DNA from: Paraconexibacter algicola
GTDB lineage: Bacteria > Actinomycetota > Thermoleophilia > Solirubrobacterales > Solirubrobacteraceae
NCBI RefSeq assembly: GCF_003044185.1
Contig: NZ_PYYB01000001.1
Span: 806,001-870,000 of the forward strand
Length of the DNA: 64,000 nt
Direction of reading: 5' to 3'
The position numbers and the translations under genes were made by a program. Below the pieces are notes generated by a model, which made no database searches, was not told where the DNA came from, and worked only from the letters and a program-made list of their open reading frames with translations. Shown here in pieces: positions 33,246 through 42,300 of the stretch; the first letter of the stretch is position 1; each line of letters starts with the position of its first letter.

Positions 33246-34838
33246 TCATCGGACGGGGACCCGGACGGTGGCGGTGAGGGCGCGGCGCGGGGCCGCGGAC
33301 AGACGGGCGCGGACGAGCAGCGGGCGGCCCTCGCGGCGGGCGCGCGCGAGCGCGGTGGCCGCGATCCGGCAGGTGAGGACGACCGGGCGGTCCGCGGCGA
33401 GCGGGCGGGTGCGGCGGCAGCCGGGCGCCGTCACGGCGACGGTCCCGGCGTACGGGGCGCGGACGGTGACGCGCAGCCGCCCGCGGTCGCCGAGCGTCGC
33501 GCGGGCGCGCAGCCGTGCGGGCGCGACGGGGGCGGCCGGCGCGGTGGTCGGGCCGGCCGCCGTCGCGGGCGCCGTCGTGCCGAGGTCCAGCACGGCGGGC
33601 GGCGCCGCCGCGGCGGGCGGGTCGGACGGGACCGACACCGGCGTCCGCTCGGCGGGCCCCGGCCCGGCCGCGGGGGTACGCAGGTCCGCGTCGGCGGGGC
33701 GCTCGCGCGCGAACCGGACGGTCGCGTCGACCGCGGCGGCGATCTCCGCGAGGCTGTGCTCGCGGCGCGGGTCGCGCTCCTGCCACGGGGCGAGGAGCGC
33801 GGCGGTGCGCTGCGCGAGCTCGTCCAGGCCGGCGGTCGCGAGCGTCGTGCGCACGTCGTGGACGGCGTCGGCGTAGGCGCGCAGGCAGGCCGGGTCGCTC
33901 TGGCAGCCGGCGGCGAGCGCGCCGCCCGCCGCGGCGCCGTAGGGGATCCGCTCGCGGAACGCCTGGTCCATGCCCCACGGCAGCAGCGAGAAGACGCCGT
34001 CGGGGCCCGCGTGGAAGAAGACGTTGGACGGGGTCTCCCCGGCCAACCCGGCGTAGCCGTCGAACTGCCCGACGTACCGCTCGGTCGCGAGGTAGCGGAC
34101 GAGCGCGGGGACGTCGAGCGCGGGCGCCACCCGGCGCGCCCAGCCCTCGCCCGGCGTCGCCGCGAGGGCGGCGAGCCGCTCGAGGTCGGTGCGATCGTCG
34201 GGACCCTGGTCGAGCTCGAACGCGTCGGTCATCCCCGGGACCGCGTCGGCCGGCAGGGACGGCGGTCCCTCCGCCTCGTACAGGTGGGTGGTCGCCGGGA
34301 AGTGCCGGGCCAGGAGCGCGGGCTCGTAGGTCTCGACGTTGGCGTAGAGGCCGTAGGGCTCGCCGTCGAGCCGCACGAACGCGTAGCCGACCCGCGGGGC
34401 GGGCAGGCCGACCGCCGCGAACGCCGTGTACGCGAGCAACTCGTGGACCATCGACGGGTCCTGAACCATGTTGTTCAGCGTCAGGGTCCGCACGCCGTCG
34501 GGGCGGTGCCCGCTGTCGAAGCGCAGCTTGAAGGCGGCCTTGCCGTCGAGGTCGCGGAAGGAGGTCGAGCCCTTCAGCCGGATCCGGCCCGGGGCCGCGG
34601 CGACCGTGCGGCCCGGGGTGCGGACGGCGATGGTCGCGGGCGCGTAGGTCGCGGGTGCGCGCCGCAGCGCGTCACGGCTGCCCGCGGCGAGCGTCACGTC
34701 GATCTCGGCGACGGCCGCCGGATCGTAGAGCCAGGCAGCGGGGAGCGCCGCGGCGTGCGCGGTGGCTCCCGGTACGGCCGCCGCGCAGAGCGCGGCGGCC
34801 ATCGTGGGGAGGATCGCCGGGAACCGGCGACCCCTCAT
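33246..34838 (-). CDS. CotH-kinase-like secreted protein
   Basis: 530 residues. Signal peptide (AILPTMAAALCAAAVPGATAHAA), then the CotH core at about 40-350: RIRLKGSTSFRDLDGKAAFKLRF, TLTLNNMVQDPSMVHELLAYTAFAAVGLPAPRVGYAFVRLDGEPYGLYANVE, and NVFFHAGPDGVFSLLPWGMDQAFRE. CotH proteins are atypical secreted kinases that phosphorylate surface proteins. Here the usual PWDxD reads PWGMD, so one of the two acidic residues is lost and activity may differ. A Pro/Ala linker and a C-terminal Ig-like module follow. The ATG overlaps the upstream gene's stop by 4 bp (ATGA). Confidence 0.8.
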   Translation of the reverse strand: MRGRRFPAILPTMAAALCAAAVPGATAHAAALPAAWLYDPAAVAEIDVTLAAGSRDALRRAPATYAPATIAVRTPGRTVAAAPGRIRLKGSTSFRDLDGKAAFKLRFDSGHRPDGVRTLTLNNMVQDPSMVHELLAYTAFAAVGLPAPRVGYAFVRLDGEPYGLYANVETYEPALLARHFPATTHLYEAEGPPSLPADAVPGMTDAFELDQGPDDRTDLERLAALAATPGEGWARRVAPALDVPALVRYLATERYVGQFDGYAGLAGETPSNVFFHAGPDGVFSLLPWGMDQAFRERIPYGAAAGGALAAGCQSDPACLRAYADAVHDVRTTLATAGLDELAQRTAALLAPWQERDPRREHSLAEIAAAVDATVRFARERPADADLRTPAAGPGPAERTPVSVPSDPPAAAAPPAVLDLGTTAPATAAGPTTAPAAPVAPARLRARATLGDRGRLRVTVRAPYAGTVAVTAPGCRRTRPLAADRPVVLTCRIAATALARARREGRPLLVRARLSAAPRRALTATVRVPVR

Positions 34839-37093
34839 CGCGTGACGACCCGGGGCAGCGACGCGACGACGCGCCCGGCGGCGTTGCGGGCGGACAGCCG
34901 GACCTCGACGGCCGAGCCGGTGACGGGCAGCGGCGCGCGCAGCGTCACGGTGCCGTCGGCGGCCGCGCGCCCGGTGCTGCGCAGCAGCACGCCGCCACAT
35001 CCCGGGGTGCGCACGCGCAGCCGCACGGTGCGGGTCCGCCGGGCCAGTGCGCGGCCGATCGAGCCCTGCACGACGATCTCGGTCCCCTGGACCGTCGCAC
35101 CGGTGAGCCGCAGCGGGGCGGTCGGCGGCACCGCGTCGGAGCGCTGCCCGCTGACGCGGGCGCGGTCCGCTCCCTGCAGCCCGGCGCCGGGCCGCGCGAT
35201 CGTGACGGTCGCGTTCCCGGCGGCGTCCAGGGTCGTGCTGCCGAGGCGCTCGAGGCCGCGGTGGACGGCGGCGGGCAGCCCGCCGAGGCTCGTGCCGGCG
35301 GCGATCGTGTAGCGGACGGTGCGGCGCGTCGGCCGGGTGACGCCGAGCAGGACGCGCGGCGGGGTCGTGCACGCGGTGGAGGCGCCCCGCACGGTGGTGA
35401 CGCGGTAGCCGCAGGTCACCGACGTGGCGTTGCCCGCGACGTCCCGGGCGGTCAGGACGACGGTCCGCTCGCCCGGGCTGCGGGTGTCGGCGGGTGCCTC
35501 CACGGCGCTCTCGGCGATCCCGGACCCGGTGTCGCCCGCGGTGCCGCGGACGATCCCGGCACTGCCGACGGCGAACTCCGGTGTCCCGGCGGGGCAGGCG
35601 ACGGCCGGCGCGGTCGCGTCGACGCGCACGGTGCGGCGCAGGACGCCCGAGGCCTGGCCGAGCGCGTCCTGCGCGGCGACCTCGACGACGCGGACCCCGT
35701 CGGCGAGCGTCCCGGACGGGGACAGCGAGCAGCCGTCGGGGAGGGTCGCGGCACTCGGCGAGGGCACGGGCGCGTCGATCGCGCAGCGCACCCGCGCACC
35801 GGCGGGCGCCGGGCTCGTGGCGACGGCGGCGGTCGGGGGCGTGCGGTACCAGCCCTCGCCCCCGTCGGGAGCCGCCGGGGTCAGGCGCAGCTCGGGCTCC
35901 AGCGACACGAGCAGCCGGGCGGTGAGGACGCGGCCGATCTCGAAGGGGGGCTCGTCGATCGTCGCGATCGCCCGGTCGTCGAGCTGCGCGAGCCCGGCCG
36001 CGATGTTCGGGGGCAGGGCGGCGAGCCCGACGGTCAGCGGCTCGAGGAACCAGCCCGGGTCCTGGCGGTCGACGGCGACCGGTCGCCGGACCGGCCCGTC
36101 GTCACCGCTGAACTGGCGGGCGACGAGCACGCGGCGACCGTCGGTGGCGGCCGCCGATTGGACACCGGGGGTCAGCCCGTCGGTGCGCGCGGCGCTCACC
36201 GTGCGGGTGACCGCCAGCTCCCCGGCCCAGCCGCCCGCCGGGCGGGGCAGGACGTACGCGTCGACGTCCACGCCGGGGGCGCGCCGGTCGATCGACGGGA
36301 CGACGATCGCCTCGTCCGCGACGACGGGGTCGCCGACCACCCCGCCGACGGTGGCGGTGGCGGCCGGGGCCGTCGGGTCGAGCGCGGCCCAGCCGGTCGC
36401 GGGGCGCTCGTAGACGATGACCGTGCCGGGGTTCCCGGCCATGACGACCAGCAGCGATCCGCGGGCGCCGACCGCGCTCGTCGTCGGCAGCGTGCTCACG
36501 GGTCGGTCGGGGAGGACCGTCGCGGCCGGCTGGCCCTCGCCGAAGCCCGTGGGGCCGGGCTCCCAGACGGTCACGGGCCCGCCGCGCCGCGAGCGCCCGG
36601 GCGCGACGCCGGGCCCGGCGACGAGCGCGGTCCCGGCGAACGCGAGCACGTCCGCGTTGGCGGGGCGCGCGAGCGTCACGGGCCCGCTCCAGCCGGCGGT
36701 GCCGCGCTGCCAGACCAGGACGTCACGGCCGGCGGTCACCGCCACGACGCCGTCCCGGGCGGCGATCGCGTTCGGGCTCTGGGGCGTCCCGCTGGCGCTG
36801 TCCGGGATCGTGAGCGTGGTGTCGGGCCGGCGCTCGGCGAGCGTCGCCGGCCAGCCCGCCACCGGGCGGTCGTAGAGGTCGACGACGCCCGGGAACGCGT
36901 CGTCGACGGTGAAGCGCGGGCCGCGGGCGACGGCGACGAGGCGGTCGCTGCCCGCCAGGACGGCGGTGCGCCCGTCGAGGTCGGTCACCGACGGGACGAG
37001 CGGGGCCGCGGGCACGAGCGGGCCGGTGGCGGCGTGCCCGACCGTCGGGAACGCGGCGAGCGCGAGCAGCGCCGTCGAGAGCTGGCGAATCAT
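34835..37093 (-). CDS. secreted beta-propeller plus Ig-domain protein
   Basis: 752 residues. Signal peptide (LSTALLALAAFPTVGHAA). Residues about 30-400 are FG-GAP-like propeller blades: NAIAARDGVVAVTAGRDVLVWQRG, DVLAFAGTALVAGPG, SAVGARGSLLVVMAGNPGTVIVYERPATGW, QSAAATDGRRVLVARQFSGDDG. Then Ig-like modules with paired Cys (RVRCAIDAPVPSPSAATLPDGC; SVTCGYRV) and a C-terminal sheet domain (TRTVRLRVRTPGCGGVLLRS). It is a likely surface protein; it is coupled by a 4-bp overlap to the CotH-like gene, so it may be that protein's phosphorylation substrate or carrier. Confidence 0.75.
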   Translation of the reverse strand: MIRQLSTALLALAAFPTVGHAATGPLVPAAPLVPSVTDLDGRTAVLAGSDRLVAVARGPRFTVDDAFPGVVDLYDRPVAGWPATLAERRPDTTLTIPDSASGTPQSPNAIAARDGVVAVTAGRDVLVWQRGTAGWSGPVTLARPANADVLAFAGTALVAGPGVAPGRSRRGGPVTVWEPGPTGFGEGQPAATVLPDRPVSTLPTTSAVGARGSLLVVMAGNPGTVIVYERPATGWAALDPTAPAATATVGGVVGDPVVADEAIVVPSIDRRAPGVDVDAYVLPRPAGGWAGELAVTRTVSAARTDGLTPGVQSAAATDGRRVLVARQFSGDDGPVRRPVAVDRQDPGWFLEPLTVGLAALPPNIAAGLAQLDDRAIATIDEPPFEIGRVLTARLLVSLEPELRLTPAAPDGGEGWYRTPPTAAVATSPAPAGARVRCAIDAPVPSPSAATLPDGCSLSPSGTLADGVRVVEVAAQDALGQASGVLRRTVRVDATAPAVACPAGTPEFAVGSAGIVRGTAGDTGSGIAESAVEAPADTRSPGERTVVLTARDVAGNATSVTCGYRVTTVRGASTACTTPPRVLLGVTRPTRRTVRYTIAAGTSLGGLPAAVHRGLERLGSTTLDAAGNATVTIARPGAGLQGADRARVSGQRSDAVPPTAPLRLTGATVQGTEIVVQGSIGRALARRTRTVRLRVRTPGCGGVLLRSTGRAAADGTVTLRAPLPVTGSAVEVRLSARNAAGRVVASLPRVVTR

Positions 37094-37250
37094 GGTGTCC
37101 CCCTACTGACCGTGATCGCGTCCCGGACCCTGCGCCCGGACCGCACCACCGGGCGCTTGGACCGCCGGCGGCGCGTTGAATGCTACGTGGCGCGCAGGCG
37201 CCTCGCCACCCCGGTCGGCGCGCGGGCGCTCGCGCGGACCGGCGTCCGGC

Positions 37251-39227
37251 TCAGCGGAAGGTGAGCGCCTTCGTGGTCGTGGTGCCGATGGTGGCTCCGC
37301 GCGCGTCGACCGCCGCGGCGGTGAGCCGCAGCTTCAGCGCGCGCCCGCGCCGGACGGCCTTCAGCCGGCGCGTGCCCGCCTTGGTGGTTCGCAGCGTCAC
37401 CCGGACCGTGCCGGCCCCGGTGCGGCGGCCGCTGCCGGTCGCGACGACCGTGCGGCCGGCCGTCAGGCGCAGCCGCACCGAGCAGGTCGCGGTGCAGCGC
37501 ACGGTCGCCCGCCACCGCTTCGCGCGGAGGGTCTTCAGCACCGCCTTGGGCGTCGTGACCCGGCCGAGCGGCGAGCGCACGAGCGGGGCCGTCCCGCCGC
37601 CCGGCGTCGTGCCGCCACCCGGCGTGGTCCCGCCGCCCGGCGCCGGCACGGCGGCGGTGCGGACGGTGAACGGCGCCGAGAACTCGCTGTCGGACGCCGA
37701 GACGCCCAGCCGGTAGACGGTGTCGGGCCGGGCGCCGTCGACCCGCAGGGTGCCCGTCAGCGGTCCGGCCGCGTCGGGCAGGCCGTGGCGGTCGATCGTG
37801 CGAACCTCGGCGTCGTCGAGGAGCCGCAGGTCGATCTCGGGGATCTGCGCGCTCGGGTTCGAGGTCAGGGTGTAGGGCACCTCGATCGTCGTGGCGGTGA
37901 CCGTGGGCGCTCCCAGCGTGAGGGCCGGCGCGAGCGGCGGCGTCGGCCGTGTGAACGAGGCGACCGGCGTCGAGAGCACGTCCCCGTCCTCGGTCCGCAG
38001 CACGGCGCGGTAGTGGACGGTGGCGCCGTTGGGCGCGTAGGCGAAGGCACCGTCGGAGGCGAAGGCGTACTGCCCGTCGTCGTAGTCGCGGCCGACGATC
38101 CGCTTGGCGGTGACCGTCCCCAGCGCGGGGGTGGTGCCGTACTCCAGCCAGGTCTCGCCGACCAGCCCGTTGGTGTCGACGCTCCAGGTCGGGATGCCGA
38201 TCCCCTGGACGTCGCGCAGCGCCAGGCGCGGCGTGCCGCACGGCCTGCTGGATGCGGGGAGCTGGGCGGTCGCCGGGGACGGGTCGAGGTTCAGGGCCCG
38301 GTCGACCGCCTGTACGGTCAGCGTGCGCGTCCGCGCGCAGAGGTTGGCGACGAACGCGCCGGTCGCCGCGCACGCCGACGGGGTCAGGCTGCCGATCCCG
38401 CAGCGGAAGGTCGCGTCCTCGTCGGCCGCGAGGCTCAGCAGCGGCGTGGCGGGATCGGTGGCGTTCACGCCCGGGGTCGCGGTCTGCGGCGGGGTGCGGT
38501 CGACGAGGAACGGCAGCACGAAGGGTGAGGGGTCGCTGAGGCCCTCGGCGGTCGACGTCGCGCTGACCGTGTGGGCGCCCTCGGACAGCGCGGCCAGGGA
38601 CCGGGCCTGCAGGCACGGCTGTGGAGCCCCGCCGTCGACGCTGCAGCTGCCCGCGAGATCGGTGCCGCGGGCCAGGGCGACCCGGCCCGCGACCCGCGGC
38701 GCGACGAGGCCGCCGACGCCGGGGAGGATGTCGGCCGTGGTCGCGCCCCCGCGGTACAGCTCGCCGCTGAAGCCGCCGGGCGCCGCCGAGATCTGCCCGT
38801 CCTCGACCACGATCGTGTACTCGCGGCCGGGGACCGCGCGCCAGGTCTTCACGGTGGACGGACGGGCCCCCGGGCAGGCGTTCGTCGCCGACGCGGCGAA
38901 CCCCCGCGGCGTGGCGTTCTCGTCGTAGACGTTCAGCAGCGGGCGCTCCGTGCCGGTGATCGGCCCGCACAGCTCCACCGAGGTCACGCCCGCACCCGCG
39001 GGAGCGATCCACCGGTACCAGACGTCCCGTCCACCGAGCACGACACCCTCCGGCGAGTCGGTCGCGTCGGTGAGCGTCCCGGAGAAGGCACCGCCCCCCG
39101 CCGCGATCGACTCCGCGTTCAGATACTGGTCGTTCGGTGGCGCGGCAGCCTGCGCCAGGGGCGCCGCGGCGACCAGCCCGAGTCCCGTCGCGATGAGCGT
39201 GGCGATCGTCCGTGCGCGCGTCCCCAT
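37251..39227 (-). CDS. secreted protein with N-terminal PPC-like domain and Ig modules
   Basis: 658 residues from the ATG at 39227; the signal peptide (TLIATGLGLVAAAPLAQAAAP) fixes this start. Residues about 28-140 resemble bacterial pre-peptidase C-terminal domains (PPNDQYLNAESIAAGGGAFSGTLTDATDS, VWYRWIAP, REYTIVVEDG). Ig-like and fibronectin-like modules follow (about 180-560), a (TPGGG)n linker (about 540-560), and a C-terminal Arg/Thr-rich sheet (RATVRCTATCSVRLRLTAG). It has no protease domain, so it is probably a binding or structural surface protein. A -10 box sits 8 nt before the ATG. Confidence 0.75.
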   Translation of the reverse strand: MGTRARTIATLIATGLGLVAAAPLAQAAAPPNDQYLNAESIAAGGGAFSGTLTDATDSPEGVVLGGRDVWYRWIAPAGAGVTSVELCGPITGTERPLLNVYDENATPRGFAASATNACPGARPSTVKTWRAVPGREYTIVVEDGQISAAPGGFSGELYRGGATTADILPGVGGLVAPRVAGRVALARGTDLAGSCSVDGGAPQPCLQARSLAALSEGAHTVSATSTAEGLSDPSPFVLPFLVDRTPPQTATPGVNATDPATPLLSLAADEDATFRCGIGSLTPSACAATGAFVANLCARTRTLTVQAVDRALNLDPSPATAQLPASSRPCGTPRLALRDVQGIGIPTWSVDTNGLVGETWLEYGTTPALGTVTAKRIVGRDYDDGQYAFASDGAFAYAPNGATVHYRAVLRTEDGDVLSTPVASFTRPTPPLAPALTLGAPTVTATTIEVPYTLTSNPSAQIPEIDLRLLDDAEVRTIDRHGLPDAAGPLTGTLRVDGARPDTVYRLGVSASDSEFSAPFTVRTAAVPAPGGGTTPGGGTTPGGGTAPLVRSPLGRVTTPKAVLKTLRAKRWRATVRCTATCSVRLRLTAGRTVVATGSGRRTGAGTVRVTLRTTKAGTRRLKAVRRGRALKLRLTAAAVDARGATIGTTTTKALTFR

Positions 39228-39235
39228 GGGCGCGC

Positions 39236-39264
39236 AGGGTACGCCACGGCGCCCCGGCCGTCGA
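39236..39264 (-). promoter_or_regulatory. probable promoter of the PPC-like protein gene
   Basis: Minus strand -35 TCGACG (39259-39264), 17-bp spacer, -10 TACCCT (39236-39241), 8 nt to the ATG. The -35 is moderate. Confidence 0.4.
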
Positions 39265-39297
39265 TCTCGGATCGGTCGCAGATCGGGCTCGCGACGC

Positions 39298-39337
39298 ACG
39301 ACGGCCCCGGGGCGCCGAGGCGCTCCGGGGCCGTCGT
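39298..39337 (-). terminator. terminator of the giant repeat-protein gene
   Basis: ACGACGGCCCCGG pairs with CCGGGGCCGTCGT in a perfect 13-bp stem; the 14-nt loop can extend it. It lies 25 bp after the stop at 39363. Confidence 0.75.
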
Positions 39338-39362
39338 GGGCGGGCGGTGCCCGGGACCGGAC

Positions 39363-42300
39363 TCAGCTGCTGCAGACCGGCAGCAGCGCGAAGTTCAGCC
39401 CGAGGACGTTCAGCACGTTGATGTTGCCCAGACCCGTCGAGATCAGCAGCTCGCGCCGTCCGCCGCAGGCCAACGAGCCCGTGGAGGTCGAGGCGGGCGC
39501 CGTCACGATCGAGCCGTCGCCGCGCGCCCACACGAAGCGGGCCGAGGCGGTCGCCTTCGACGCCTGCGTGCCGACGTTGAACGAGTTCACCAGCGGCGGG
39601 TAGGAGATCCCGTCCATCACGAACGGCTGCGCCACCCCGCCCGCGTTGCGCGAGTCGAAGAACATGTAGAGCAGCGGCAGGTTCTGCCCGAACGAGCTGA
39701 TCGTCGTGTTCGCCGGCCCGGTCCCGAGGTCCAGGCTGAACGTCTTGAACGTCAGGCCGCCCGCGTTCGTGTCCGGGTCACCGAACTTGATCTCCGGGTC
39801 GGTCGGCGTGAGCTTCAGCTTCGCGCGGAAGGTCGTGAAGTCCGTCGCCGCCGTGCCGGTGCCGAGCGACCCCTGGTCGTCGAAGTTCAGCGACGCCGAG
39901 GCCTTGTACGGCCGGCCGTTGCCGTTGGCGTTGTAGCGGTTGCCGATCTTGTCCTGCGGCGGGCCGCTGCACGGGTTGAAGATGTTGCCGCCCGAGCACC
40001 CGCGCGGCCCCGAGGTCGTGTTCCCCGGGACGTTGGGGTTCGGCCGGCGGCACCCGTTGCCCGGGTCGAGGCACGCGGTGAGCTTCGGCGCGACGTTGTC
40101 GAACGCGAGCTTCGCCGACGGGATCGACCCGAGGTTGGTCGCGAACAGCTCCAGGCGCGCGAGCTTCTGCGAGTTGTCGAAGTTGATCGACGACGGCACC
40201 GACGGGTCGTTGGAGAGGTTCACGAACAGCTTCGTCGAGGCCCCCGGGCGGTTGATCAGGCCGTCCACGTCCGACACGGTGGTCCCCGCGGGGATCGCCG
40301 CGTCGATCGTGATCGGCCGCGCCTTCGCCGGGTCCTGCTGCAGCTGCAGCGCGACCGGCTCGAGGTTGACGTCGATGACCTTCGCCCCCGTGAGCCGCAG
40401 GGCGATCCCGAAGTTCGCCGGATCGGTCGCGAACTTCAGCAGGTCGTTGCTGGCCGTGGCCTGCGTGACCGTGCCGGGGATCGGCGACGCCGGGTCGATG
40501 AACTGCGGCAGCGTGCCGGAGCCCCCGTGGGCGGCCAGGCGGATCTGCCCGATCGGGTCCGGCTGCCCGGCCCCGTTGAGCCCGGCGATCGTCGCGAGCG
40601 AGCCCTCCTCGGGGATCGTGATCGTCGTGCTCAGCGGCAGGTCGTGCAGCGCCGCCTGGACCACGGACGCCCCGGGCAGCAGCTCCAGGCCGCTGGTGTC
40701 GAGCGTCACGAGGCCGATGCGGGCGTTGCCGAGGACCTGCAGCCGCGTGCCGTTCGGCCCGTTGGCGCCCGGGTTGTCCCCGAGCTCGAGCGTCAGGTCC
40801 GACGGGAGGCTGTCGACGAGCGCCTTGACACTGACCGGCGCGCCGCCCTCCTCGAGCGGCACCTCGGCGTCGATGTCGAGCTTCTTGCCGCCGTTGGTGA
40901 GGCCGCGCAGCTTGACCGGGTCGAGGTCCAGCGTGATCGACCGGACGCCGGACAGCCGCGTGCGGATGTCGAAGCCGGAGGTCTGGCTGAACTTCAGGAG
41001 GTCGTTGAGCGTGCCCGCGCCGCCCGCGGCCGCGTCGTAGTCGTCGGCCGGCAGGTTCGCCGTGCCGCTGCCCGCGGCGAGCCGCAGCTGGCCGATCGGG
41101 GTGAGCTGGCCCTGCGCGTCCCGCGCGGTGACCCGGGCGAGGTCGCCCTGGTCGGGCAGCGTCACGTCGACGTCGACCGGCAGGTTCTCGATCTCCGCCT
41201 CGACGGCGTCGGCGCCCTCCAGCAGCTCGAGGCCGCGGGTGGAGAGCTTGACGAGGTCGATCGGCTCGCTGCCCTTGAGCATGAGCTTCGACCCGTTGAC
41301 GGTGTCGCCCTCGAGGTTGTCCCCGAGGCCGAGCTCGACGACGGCGGGCAGCCGGTCGATCGTGCCGGCGACCTCGAGGTCACGGCGCGGCGTGCCGTCC
41401 TCCGCGGTCTGCGGGAGCTTGGCGTCGACCGTGAACACGCGGCCGGCCTGCATCTCGGTCTTCAGCACGAGCGGCGCGAGGTTGACCTCGAGGCGCTTGA
41501 GCTGGAAGACGCGCAGGGCGAGCGCGAGCTGCTCCTGGGTCGGGTCCTCGGCCTTCTCCTCGTCGGTGAGGGTGGCATCGATGATCGCCCCGGCGGTGCC
41601 CGCGGGCAGCACCGGGTAGGAGCGGTTGCGGCTGCGCGCACGGATGTTCACGGAGCCGATCGGCTGGTCGGCCGTCAGCTTGATGCCCGAGAGGTCGGTC
41701 GCCTCCGGGTCCGCCTCGTTGGCCGTGCCGAGACCGAGCGTGAACGCCTGCGGGACGTCCCGCAGGTCGACCTCGATGCCGGTGGCACCGAGGAAGAGCG
41801 GCTCGCGCCCGTCGATGTCGGCGAAGATCTGCCCGATCGGCGCGGAGCCGGTGTACCGGACCTCCCCGGCCTGCAGGTCGAGGTCGAGCGTCAGCTCCTG
41901 CGGCAGGTCGAGGATCTTCGCCTGCGCCGCGAACGCCTCGGTCGAGACGTCGGCGACGAACGGGCCGCCGGCGGTCTTGGACTTCAGGCTGATCGCCTCG
42001 TCGAACTGCACGCTGAGCTCGCGGAGCTCGAGCACGCGGATGCCGACGCGGAACGGCTCGCCCGGCTTGGAGCGCAGGACCGCGCCCTGGGCCGGCTGGC
42101 CCTCCGAGGTCGGGTAGGTGAACTGGCCGGCCTCGTCGGAGGCGGCGAGCTCGATCTTGCCGACCGGGGTGCCGTCGGCGTCCGGGTCGTTCGGGTCGAT
42201 CGCCTTGACGGTCGCGCGCCCGTTGGCCTGCGAGAACGACAGGGCCACGTCGGACGGCAGGCGCTCGATGTCGCCCTGGATGTAGCGGCCGCCGCCGAGG

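Noticed and set aside
34655-37264. Plus-strand frame of 869 codons
   Set aside because: Shadow of the CotH-like and propeller genes; low-complexity product without start signals.
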